DNA of 64,000 nt from Triparma columacea (Eukaryota; Sar; Bolidophyceae; Parmales; Triparmaceae): the NCBI GenBank assembly GCA_030267965.1, contig BRYA01000223.1:1-64000 (forward strand), read 5' to 3'. A program made the position numbers and the translations under genes. Within the stretch, counting starts at the first letter, position 1; every line of letters starts with the position of its first letter. Under the pieces are notes generated by a model. The model did no database searches. It was not told the DNA's origin and was given only the letters and a program-made list of their open reading frames with translations. Below are positions 53,301 to 62,566 of this stretch, in pieces.

Positions 53301-55657
53301 TTACTTATTCCCCTCCCTGATTTTCAAGTAATTCTCAATCCTCAGCGCCTCACTCAACAATTCATGTTTCCCTTCCCCTCCCGTCTCCTTCCTCCATTTC
53401 TCCACCCCCGCTCCAAGTTCCTTTGCCTTTTTAACGTCTCCTCTCCATAGTGCCTCAGCAGCCCTTGAGATCTTGCCTTCTACAGTGAGGGAGGAGGAAC
53501 CGAGGTTGCCACCGGGCTTGCCGAGACGGACGTTTGCCTCGAACACGTAGAACCTGTGTGGGTGGGGTTTCGTGTTAGCACGATGATGATGTGTCCCTCA
53601 AAGTTTCTAGTTTCTGTAAATATAAAAGTGCGTAACTTCTCACCTTGCCTTCCTCTCGCATTCCTCCATAGCCTCTTTAATCTTATCTTCTCCCCCCTCC
53701 TCCCCCCCCTTCCAACCCCCCTTCCTAATATCCTCAACCTCCCTAATAACCCCCTCAGCTTCACATTTCCCTCTTTCCCATTCCTGTAATTCCATCCAAA
53801 CATACGCCAGCCCTACCCCAGCAATCGCTCTCTCCTCCTGTCCCCCTAATTCCTTCCCTTTCCTGTAGCATTCAATCGCCCTCGCCATAGGTTCAACTTT
53901 AACTTCCTCAATATCATTTTCCCCTCCCCATTCCCCTCCCTCCGGTTCCTTTCCCTCAACCCTTCCTTTCCCTCTCGCGAAGTAGTAGTACCACGCCCCG
54001 AAGTCGTTTCCCCCGATAGCTTTCTTCCCCTCTTCTCTAATAACCCCGGCCCCACCTTTAATACCTTCCCAAACGTCCACCAGATCGTCCCCCATTCTAA
54101 CCCATACACCCCCGCATCTCCAGTACCTACTCCTTGAACCTGGGCTACCTAACGACATGGCGGAGAGTTGGTATGCGCTTAAGGTAACACCGACTGAGCG
54201 AGCTGTTACACCAGCGTTGTGGAGGGCGTCGGGTGTGGGGGGTCCTAGTAGTTGCTTGGTGTTAGGGTCGAAGAGCGGTTGCAGGAGGTCCTCTGGGGGG
54301 GAGGCTTCGTCGGGGTTGGGGGAGGCGAGGAGTTGCAGTGCTTGGTGAGCGTGTAGTAGGGATAGGTTGGGGTGCTCTAGGGCTAGGTGTAGGAGGGATA
54401 GGTTGCCAGCGTGGGAGACTGCGGTGGGGTGGGGGGGGGAGGGGGGGAGGAGGGAAGAGGACTCCTGGAGGAGCTTGAGGGCACGCTCGGGGTTGCTCTT
54501 GAGGTGGGAGTAGTGGGCTTTTAGGGAGAGGATCGCGAGGGATTGGTGGGGGGGGAGGGTGGCGGGGAGGTTCTTAAGGTAACGGTTGGGGTGTGGGGGG
54601 GGGAGGTTGGGACAGTTGAGAGAGATTAAGTATTGTAGGATCTTGTTTCTGTTGGATGGGTGGGTAGGAGGGTGAAGGAGTGAGCGAGGGAGTGTTGTGG
54701 ATTGTGCGTGAGTGTGATGGATGTTGTGTGACGATGTTGTGTGACGATGGTAGTTTGATCCTCAGGATGGTTGTTTGTCAGCTATTAAGTGGTTGGTTGC
54801 TAGCGTTGAGGTCATGGCTTCAAGTTTGAAGGCGTAGCATCCCACTTGCATAGCATCCCACTCCCCTCACCACTCCACAAGTCAACACTCCCCACGCGTG
54901 AACAGTCGATTTGTCGTTGACTCAGTCCAGTTGTTGCTCACTCACCTCACTTGGTCCTTCCCGTATTGTAGTTTGTCAATGCTTCCCTCTTGTTTAAATA
55001 TTCCATCTGGGGCCATTCTGGCGTAGCATTCAAGTTTGAGGTATTTAACATTGTCGTGTTCGTAGTCTTGTAGTATTTCATTGTGGCGTAGTAGTGGTGA
55101 GTTGTTGTTGTTGTTGTCGTTGTTGTTGTTGGTGTTGGTGGTTGGAGAAAGAGGGGTAGTATTGGGGGGAGAAATAGGAGATGAAATAGGAGTTGAAGAA
55201 GGGGATGAAGAAGGAGATGGAGGAGATGGATGAGATGTTGAAGTAGTAGTAGTTGTAGTTGTAGTAGTTGTTGTAGAGAGTGTTGAGGAGGAGCGTAGTA
55301 TAATATCACACATTTCAATACATTGATTATATCGAGATAATGAGAAGTATAATATCCCTGTATTCCACAATTGAACTATTGTTGATGTATCTATACAGTG
55401 GAGTGTGTGTGTGGAGGTGTGTTAGAGGGAGATATGTCACTTTGTGCGTACAAAACGGTGAAGAGATGGAGATATAAAGAGATCTAAGGTAACCTGCTCG
55501 ATTAACCCTCCTCTGTATTCCCCCATTATTTCCTCTCCATCACCTTTTACAGTTATACAAAGTACATACCTGTATTCGTATTAACAAAATAAGAGCTATC
55601 AACACCACATTGCGCGATTATCTCATTCAAATCATTCAAATGAGTGCCTTTACTCAT
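53301..55657 (-). CDS. TPR-like protein, possibly CCR4-NOT subunit 10
   Basis: Four exons, 55657-55570, 55375-54946, 54648-53644 and 53553-53301, phases 1, 2 and 2, give 591 aa. The large third exon has no ATG for its first half but is open throughout. Helical repeats are visible: VQLWNTGILYFSLSRYNQCIEM, SLAILSLKAHYSHLKSNPERALKLL, LSLLHLALEHPNLSLLHAHQAL, AIECYRKGKELGG. An Asn/Thr/Ser/Pro tract (coded by short repeats) interrupts exon 2. The segment SRYWRCGGVWVRMGDDLVD recalls the HxxYWLRxAEC element of CNOT10, so that identity is possible but not proven. The start ATG at 55657 is the only one in frame. Confidence 0.62.
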
Positions 55658-55931
55658 GCCTTTTTTGGTTCTCCATTTCTCTCCCCCTCCCTCCTCTCTC
55701 CTCTCCTTTCCCCCACCTCCTTTTTCTTTCCAGCGAATGAGATTGCTCTCAGATTGCCTCACCAAATTTCCAAACAAAAAACGATACGACAACTATCATC
55801 ATTCAACAGGCAACATTTCACATATACAAACACCAATATACAAACTAATTCACAACCATAACATCCCTCAAAACTAAAACAAAACCACATCTTCCGACCT
55901 CCTGCTCTGCAACGTTCCATCTCTCAAAATA
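55658..55931. promoter_or_regulatory. 274-bp divergent promoter
   Basis: This is the spacer between the TPR gene (55657, minus) and the PX-Qng1 gene (55932, plus). Confidence 0.45.
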
Positions 55932-56681
55932 ATGCTCCCTACCCCCACCCCCACCCCCGTTTCCTCTCCATCCCCCCTCCCCTCCTCCCTCACTTCCTCA
56001 CCCGATCCTTCAAAAATCCACGTAAAGTCCTGGGAGCTCCGTGGAGACGGTCCCACAAAGCACGCCGCTTACACAATTCACCTCCCCCCCCCCTACCGTT
56101 CAGCCTCAACCTCCACGTTAGACGGGTCACACGATACGTTCACAACCCGGTACAGTTGGGTAGAGGCACTCAGGACTTCCCTTGCGAGTGAGTTCGAGCT
56201 TATATCACTACCTAACCTCGACAGTAAAAAGGCTCTCGGAAGTACCGCCTCAGCCGTAGTTTTAAAGAGGGTTGAAATAATAAACGCATTCCTAACATTC
56301 TGTCAAACAACCCCCGCCATAGACGCCTGTCATGTTTGGCGTAATGTATTCCTACTAGGTTTGAAGCCCGGTGACGAGTCTGCTACTCTTGAGCCTTTCG
56401 TTCCTATGGGTGAGAGGAAGTTGAGGAAGACTGACGTTGCTATTGGATGGCTGGAGGGTGTAGGTAAGGGTGTTGCAACAATGTTTGATTTCACGAAGGT
56501 TTCAGGTAATGGTAAAACCGAGGAGAAGAAGGCGACGATGTTACCTGATGCCATCAGCCCGACGATGAACGTTAGGAGGACGGCGAGGGATATTATGGAT
56601 GGGGCTAAACACGTGACGATTAAGAGGGACAAATTGGAGGACATTGTTAAGAAGGAGGGGATGAAGGTTAAACTTACAGGT

Positions 56682-56716
<35 letters not shown>

Positions 56717-57657
56717 AGGAGGGAAGACGTGAGGAGGGACATGGGGGAGGGGTGGAGATCTCGATGTTGTTCTAACTAAAATCCCCCCCCCAAGAATGGA
56801 ACGAAGGTGGTATCCATTACCTCTCCCCCACCTCCCCCGAGAAGACCGCTCTCTACGTCCTAGTCCTCGATTGCATGAACTTCTGTTTCTGGCCTTCCCA
56901 TAACTCCCTACTTCAGTACCACCATCTCTCAACATCCCTAAAGACCCTAGCCGAGGCAAGCGATGGGGAGGATGAGGAGGAGGAATCCTTCAGGTTCCAC
57001 CCCAAGAAACTCGCTGAGATTGAAGAGTCATTCTTCACTGAGGAACTCGACCCTCTCCTCCCACCAGGTGTTACTATGCCCTCAAAGAAGGAGCGTGTTC
57101 ACCTGTTGCGTGAGTTAGGCTCGAGTCTCCTCTACCGCCATGGTGGTAAGGCCATGAACATGATAGAGAAGTCTGAAAACTCCGCTGATAAACTCGTCGA
57201 TATTATAGTCAGGGATCTACCAGGCTTCAGGGACGAGGCTATCGACCTTGACGGTAGGAGGAGGTTCTTCTACAAGAGAGCACAGATTGCAGTTGCAGAC
57301 CTATGGGCTGCACTTGGGAGGGTGGGTATGGTGGACTTTAAGGACATCGGAAGCCTTACGACCTTCGCCGACTATAGAGTCCCCCAGGTCCTGAGACACG
57401 AGGGGGGGTTAGAGTACTCAAAGGAACTTGCGAAGGTCGTTGATAAGATGACTGTGCTACCGGCGGGGTGTAGGATGGAGCTTGAGATTAGGGCTGCTAC
57501 GATTGTTGCGGTTGACGAGATGGCGAGGAAGGCGGGGGTAAAGGCTGTGGAGATGGACTGGTGGATATGGCAAGCTGGGGAGAGGATGATTGAAAAGGGG
57601 GAAGGGGGGAAGGGACAGATACTTAACCATCATAGGGTTAGGACGGTTTACTATTAA
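55932..57657 (+). CDS. QNG1: PX domain fused to queuosine 5'-phosphate N-glycosylase (queuosine salvage)
   Basis: Two exons, 55932-56679 and 56795-57657, phase 1, give 536 aa. Residues about 28-145 look like a PX domain: IHVKSWELRGDGPTKHAAYTI, a TRYSWVEALRTSL strand-helix (usual RRYSDF), and a closing helix KRVEIINAFLTFC. From ISPTMNVRRTARDIMDGAKHV (about 208) the protein matches Qng1/DUF2419 over its full length: LDCMNFCFWP, FTDYRVPQ-like FADYRVPQVLRHEGGLEYS, LPAGCRMELEIRAATIVAVDEM. Qng1 frees queuine from queuosine-5'-phosphate for tRNA wobble modification. The PX part would bind phosphoinositides and tether the enzyme to an endosomal or vacuolar membrane, which is inference. Only the Qng1 start crosses the splice; PX and the Qng1 N-terminus share exon 1. 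Confidence 0.86.
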
Positions 57658-57783
57658 CAAACCGGTGTTTGGGAGTGGGGGGGAGGGGGGGGAGTGGGAA
57701 GGCGGCCGAAGCCGAGGCCTACGTCATGGATTTTTCTACAAAGAATTTCATTTTATTGGGCTATTGTTATGATATTTTTAAAA

Positions 57784-59013
57784 CTACTCTAAGGTGCTCT
57801 CGCAGAGCTCGCACGTGCACGTAAACCCGTGCTGCACGAGCAGCCGCTCCTGCCTCTCCTTGCGCCCTGGCAGCTCCTCCAGGCTCACGTAAGAGTGGCA
57901 AACTTCCTCCCCCTTCTTGATGTCCCTGGTGGCGACTGTGAACGCGACGTTGTTGGCATCGTTAAACCTGATCTCCGCGTTCGGGCAGCACGAGTGGTTC
58001 ATGACCGACAGGGCGGGATAGAGCGCGGTGGACTCGGGGGGCGGGAGCGAGTTGAACGTTTCGACGAGGGATGTGATGGAGGGCGTGAGGGCGTGGTCGG
58101 GCGGGAGGTCGAGCCACCCTTCTTCGTCTGACGCCTCCCCCCCTTCGTCCGACGCCTCCCCCCCTTCTTCTTCCGACACTTCCTCCTCCTCCTTCTCCTC
58201 CTCCTCCTCCTCAACCTCCTCCTCCTCAACCTCCTCAACTTCCTCACTATCATCCTCCTCCTCCTCCCACTCGACCTGCCCATCTCCTTGATCGTCACCC
58301 CATTCCAGCACCCACGCATCCCTCATTTTCTCGACTTCCTTGGCCACCGCCTCGATCCCCTCCCCCTCAATTCCCATTCCTTCGCCGGCTTTCGCTATCT
58401 TGCAAGCCCTCTCGATCATGGCCTCCCAGCTGTTCCTGACCGGGCACCCCGGTAGCACGCTCGCGGCATTGACGCCGATGAGCCCGACCATTTCCTGCCA
58501 CTCAACCTCTCCGCAAACCTCCATGTGCTCCCCCAGCAGACTCCGCCCGTACTCTAGCCTGTCCGAGACCCCCTTGCGAAACTCTCCCTCGTCGCTTTCG
58601 CCGTCCCACGGCTGCGCGTCAGGCCACTTCACCGAGGCGTACTCCTGTAGCGGATCCGTCCCGCACAAGGCCAGCAGCTTTGCCGCCAGAACCTGGAAGG
58701 GATCGTATTTGGAAGCCCACTGAAAGAACTCGGAATCGTCGAGGGCATCGGTGGGCTTGGTGCAGCAGGCAAGGGGACCGGGGGATAGGCAGTGGGGACA
58801 ACGGGGCTCGAGCGAGGCGTGACCAGGCAGGCTGGCGTGGACGAGAGGCGACTCGGTCATGAGCACTGTTCCTTCCTTTACATCTCGGGATGCTACGAGG
58901 GTTCTGCCACGGATGGGGTGTTGTTGCTGGAGGAGGGGGGAATCGCTCAGCACGGCGGTAACGGACGAAGTTCTTGATTCCAACCGACGGGCCTTCTTCT
59001 TAACTGGTGGCAT
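57784..59013 (-). CDS. SET-domain protein (SMYD-like) with internal acidic insert
   Basis: A single exon encodes 409 aa. The SET fold is split as in SMYD proteins. The N-SET strand GRTLVASRDVKEGTVLMTESPLV lies at about 36-58. A long middle carries a Cys pair (CPHCLSPGPLACC) in place of a full MYND. The conserved C-SET core is NHSCCPNAEI and GEEVCHSYV, and the post-SET cysteines are FTCTCELC. A Glu-rich insert of about 60 residues (about 245-300) sits before the C-SET core. A lysine methyltransferase of histone or other proteins is expected. The acidic tract may dock it on histones. It converges with the PX-Qng1 gene. Confidence 0.82.
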   Translation of the reverse strand: MPPVKKKARRLESRTSSVTAVLSDSPLLQQQHPIRGRTLVASRDVKEGTVLMTESPLVHASLPGHASLEPRCPHCLSPGPLACCTKPTDALDDSEFFQWASKYDPFQVLAAKLLALCGTDPLQEYASVKWPDAQPWDGESDEGEFRKGVSDRLEYGRSLLGEHMEVCGEVEWQEMVGLIGVNAASVLPGCPVRNSWEAMIERACKIAKAGEGMGIEGEGIEAVAKEVEKMRDAWVLEWGDDQGDGQVEWEEEEDDSEEVEEVEEEEVEEEEEEKEEEEVSEEEGGEASDEGGEASDEEGWLDLPPDHALTPSITSLVETFNSLPPPESTALYPALSVMNHSCCPNAEIRFNDANNVAFTVATRDIKKGEEVCHSYVSLEELPGRKERQERLLVQHGFTCTCELCESTLE

Positions 59014-59355
59014 CGGTCAGGTCGGAGTGTCAGAGTTTGTGGGCCTCGTTTTTCTGTGGTATGTTCAAGTCTTGAAAAAATCGATGAAAATCAATTATTA
59101 AACGTTACAGATATGAAACAGTGGAAGAATACGACTATAGAATGATCTCAGCGCGGTTGTGTGTGCAGCGGTTGGGTTAAAATAACCCTTGCTATGAAAA
59201 GAGATCTGCCTGGAAAAACTGAAGAAGTCACCAGGCTTGAGAGAAAACAAGCAAGCACTCCTGATTCTCAATTTTCTGGTTGCGGAGGGATTCGATCAGC
59301 TTGAGGTTCAGAAGAATAAAAACGTCGAGTTTCGAAACGAAACTAATTGTTTCTG
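59014..59355. other. Intergenic, SET gene upstream region
   Basis: The first part (59014-59290) is AT-richer and would hold the SET promoter. No RNA gene is recognised. Confidence 0.5.
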
Positions 59356-60429
59356 CTAATTTTCCTCCCTCGCACTCTTCCTCCTCCTTTTCTTTCCTCC
59401 TTCCTGTCTCCTCCCTCCCTCCTTCCTCTTCTTCCTCCCCCCCTCCCTCCTTTTCCTCCCTCCCCCCCCCTCTCCGTTCCATGGATAAACAACATCCTCC
59501 TCTAATACCTTCTCCCCAATCCCTTCATCTAAACACCTAAGCCATCCCTCGTACGCCCCTAACCTCCACTCACTCTCCTCCCTTACGGCCGAACTTGCCC
59601 AAGGACCGAGGACGGAGAGGCGGAACTCGGCCTCGCTTTTTAGGAGCTTCTTAAAACTACGGAGAGTTGGCCATATAGGACTTACGGGATCTGGAGGTGG
59701 GAGGGGGGTAGGACGAGGAGCACCACGTCTGGACCTACCGTTTGTCCTAGCCCGTCTAACGCCGGATTTGGAAGATACTGTGCGGGGGGGACGAGGGGGG
59801 GTGGAGGACCTTGAGGAAGGTCGGGGGCGTCGTGGAGATGAGGTTCGGGGGGAGGGAAGGGGAGGGGGTGAACGGGAACGGGGGGAACGGAGAGGCGAAG
59901 GGGTCGGCGAAGCGGTGGCGGTGTAGGGGATTTCTTGCTCGTCGAGGTAGTCGTCTTGGTATTCATCTTGATACTCATTGAGGTCGTCAAGTTCAGTGAG
60001 TTCATCGATGTCACTGAGTTCATCGATGTCATCTCGGTCATCGATGGTGTCAGCTATGGACTCCTGCATCTTGATGAAGTTCTGGTACCACTCCTCGTCC
60101 TCATCCTTTGCCTTTTCCATTTCAAGGGTGTAGTCCTTTTCATGAGTATCAAATTGGTCAATAATTTCATCAGAATCGTCGTAAATTCTTCCCATAATTG
60201 CTGTACTTGTTTTTGTTGGTATACTATACCTATTAATGTGTACAGGTATAGTTGAATGTGAGTGTGAGTGGAGATATGACTGTGGGCATGTTGTCGAGTG
60301 TGATGTGAGGGACTTCATTTTGTGCGTATTTGATGATATTATGCTGTAAGATTGTACGGATATACATTGTGATACTAAAAATATCACAATGTGAGCATTT
60401 AATGCTGATAAGAGCCTAGCAGGGTTCAT
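59356..60429 (-). CDS. Signal-peptide acidic/Ser-Pro-Arg-rich protein of unknown function
   Basis: A single exon encodes 357 aa from the ATG at 60429; the frame is open upstream but without ATG. MNPARLLSALNAHIVIFLVSQCISVQSYS is a signal-peptide-like start, so entry to the secretory or plastid route is possible. It is followed by an acidic part with SDIDELTELDDLNEYQDEYQDDY-like repeats, then a Ser/Pro/Arg linker (RSPRSRSPPP). A short folded segment follows (WPTLRSFKKLLKSEAEFRLSVLGPWASSAVREESEWRLGAYEGWL). The end is a Lys/Arg/Gly-rich tail. I do not recognise it. The ordered segment near residue 270 is the part worth comparing by profile search. Confidence 0.6.
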   Translation of the reverse strand: MNPARLLSALNAHIVIFLVSQCISVQSYSIISSNTHKMKSLTSHSTTCPQSYLHSHSHSTIPVHINRYSIPTKTSTAIMGRIYDDSDEIIDQFDTHEKDYTLEMEKAKDEDEEWYQNFIKMQESIADTIDDRDDIDELSDIDELTELDDLNEYQDEYQDDYLDEQEIPYTATASPTPSPLRSPRSRSPPPLPSPRTSSPRRPRPSSRSSTPPRPPRTVSSKSGVRRARTNGRSRRGAPRPTPLPPPDPVSPIWPTLRSFKKLLKSEAEFRLSVLGPWASSAVREESEWRLGAYEGWLRCLDEGIGEKVLEEDVVYPWNGEGGGGRKRREGGRKKRKEGGRRQEGGKKRRRKSAREEN

Positions 60430-60516
60430 TTTGGTTTTTCCGCAAGAAAAAGGAAAAGGGGAGGAGGAGAAAAGGATCAGTTGTGTTGATCCCCCCCCTT
60501 GGCGTCTCCAACTGCT
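60430..60516. promoter_or_regulatory. 87-bp divergent promoter
   Basis: This is the spacer between the starts at 60429 (minus) and 60517 (plus). Confidence 0.5.
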
Positions 60517-62130
60517 ATGAGAAACAGTGCACGTGTCTCCCACAGAGAACCAGCTACTGGACGCTCCTCCATAAGAGAAGGAGAAACAGAAGCCGAGGAT
60601 GACGCTTTTGCATTCGTCAGGAGAGCCTCTATCAATATTGTCGATAACTTCTCAGTCGACTTCGCTGCCAGTGAAGAAGTTGTCGTTGCCGAGGAACACG
60701 AGGAGAACGGACTCGACATAGAAGCACGCTTCAGGGCGATGGAAGCCAAACTTGATGCGCAAGAAGTAAGGCTGCAAGCTGTGGAGCTCGTATCAGGCAT
60801 TGAGAGAGAGGACAGTGGTGACGGGGAAGACGACACGGACCGCTTGCTCGCCAATCCAGCGATCATTAGGAAAGAAACAAGAATGCCCGTTGTGCTGAGG
60901 AGGCTTGACCCTGCACATGAGAGGCGTTCGGTTCATATCTTCGCACACGAGATTAAAAGCAGTTGCATCGCTCTCACTGTCGCGTTCCCTAGCATCGCGA
61001 TGATTATCGCGACGCAATTTATATCAGAGTACATAATTCAGAACCTCTGGGCCGACGTGATGTCAGTCAGGTGCATCATATGCCACACTTCAATGCGGCT
61101 AGGTTGGTTGAACTTCAACAGACATAAGGAGGGCTTCGTCGAGAAGACGACCCAAAAAAGTTTACCTGCTGCGTATTTAGGAATGCTGCTCTACGCCTGG
61201 TCATTGGATTGGCATCCTGGAATATGGAGTTGGTTCATTACAATCGTTGGCGAATTTGTTGGAAAATTAGCAACGTATAAGCACGAAGAATACAAAGAGT
61301 ACCCTCCTTTCTGGCGGTACGTGTTGAAAAACTGTGTTGCGACTGCTATTGTTCCTTTTGGTTTGATTCTCTCTGTTATTTACACTGTTGTATTTGTGGT
61401 CACCAAAATCGAACGTGAGTTGTATCAGGTCGCTTTCACGGCTTGCGTCTATCCAAGCATGTGCCTCATTCTAAAGAGAGCAATGCTGGGTTTTTTCTGC
61501 AACGAGGAGTTCCTGATGCAGAAGGGCGGGAAAGGCCTCGGCGTAATGGCTGCTTCCTGTGAAATCGGCCTGAACTTCATCGGCAATATGGTCCTCTTTT
61601 CGAAGATCGAGAGTCTCAGCATCGGGTTCTTATCAGCTGCAGTATATATGATGACTGAGGTGTCCGGTAAGTTTATGATTCTTTATGCAATGGAAAGTGT
61701 CTTTGCCCGCAACGCTCTCATCATGCCTAAAGACGAAGCACTCGAAAAACTAAGAATTGCCAAAGAAAACGTTGCACATCGCTGGGCGTACGAGATGGTG
61801 GGAGAGAAAATGCTACTTCTTCTCGCCCCCGTTGTCTGCATTGCTGCAAATACTAGTGACCTTACTTTGGAAGAAATGGGAACTATCGCAGGAATATTTT
61901 TCACCGTCGAGATCTTCACGGATGTATCACAGTGTTACGTTCTTGAAAAACACTTTGCGGTGCCTATCACGACAGTAAGTGTGAGACCATCAGGTGCAAG
62001 TTGTATTTTTTGGGCGGGCGTAGTTGTGGCGAACGGGCAGTGCGTACAGATGGGATTTTCTACCTTCGAATCGGACGGAGTACCCCCAGTCAGCTTCAAC
62101 AACACCCTTACGAACGAGACCACTGTGTAA
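60517..62130 (+). CDS. Multi-pass membrane protein of unknown function
   Basis: A single exon encodes 537 aa from the ATG at 60517; the upstream codon of the open frame is TTG. A cytosolic N-terminus with a coiled coil (FRAMEAKLDAQEVRLQAVELV, about 70-90) precedes about eight hydrophobic segments, among them IKSSCIALTVAFPSIAMIIATQFI, CVATAIVPFGLILSVIYTVVFVV, VAFTACVYPSMCLIL and MLLLLAPVVCIAA. It is intronless and less GC-rich, like the START gene at 129-5483. It may belong to a lineage-specific membrane family. A strong GTAAGTG donor sits at about 61975, so the last 52 residues may be intronic and a different 3' exon used. Confidence 0.7.
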   Translation: MRNSARVSHREPATGRSSIREGETEAEDDAFAFVRRASINIVDNFSVDFAASEEVVVAEEHEENGLDIEARFRAMEAKLDAQEVRLQAVELVSGIEREDSGDGEDDTDRLLANPAIIRKETRMPVVLRRLDPAHERRSVHIFAHEIKSSCIALTVAFPSIAMIIATQFISEYIIQNLWADVMSVRCIICHTSMRLGWLNFNRHKEGFVEKTTQKSLPAAYLGMLLYAWSLDWHPGIWSWFITIVGEFVGKLATYKHEEYKEYPPFWRYVLKNCVATAIVPFGLILSVIYTVVFVVTKIERELYQVAFTACVYPSMCLILKRAMLGFFCNEEFLMQKGGKGLGVMAASCEIGLNFIGNMVLFSKIESLSIGFLSAAVYMMTEVSGKFMILYAMESVFARNALIMPKDEALEKLRIAKENVAHRWAYEMVGEKMLLLLAPVVCIAANTSDLTLEEMGTIAGIFFTVEIFTDVSQCYVLEKHFAVPITTVSVRPSGASCIFWAGVVVANGQCVQMGFSTFESDGVPPVSFNNTLTNETTV

Positions 62131-62566
62131 AAACAATGATTAACCATTTCAATTTAGCAATGAGTGTTCACAAAGTTGATTATCGCATTTACCCCAACGA
62201 CTGGTTGCGGCACATCCTCACACTTCAAAGATCTGTCATGGCAATATTTGAAGGGTGCAGTCGGAGGTCCTACCCAATCACAGCTGTTGTCTCGCGTCTA
62301 TGGCAGCAGTCCAACAGCTTTAGAGATTCCTAAAAAAATAAATCCGGACAAAAAAGGGCAAAAACAAACACACCACTTATCACCATAACAAACGAAGAAA
62401 TTAACACACAAATTACCCAAGTGATCCCATTGTGACGGTACACACACACAACTCCCCCCAAAAGTTCACAAAAAGGTTGGAAAGGCCAGAAAATACAACT
62501 TCATCAAAACTCCCCTCGCCCCCCCCTCTCCTCTCTGCCATTTAATCGCCCATATCATCAAAACAT
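62131..62566. other. Intergenic, with one weak frame
   Basis: A frame at 62160-62333 (MSVHKVDYRIYPNDWLRHI start) and another at 62164-62388 could be a final exon of the upstream membrane protein. No acceptor with matching phase was found, so neither is called. Confidence 0.4.
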
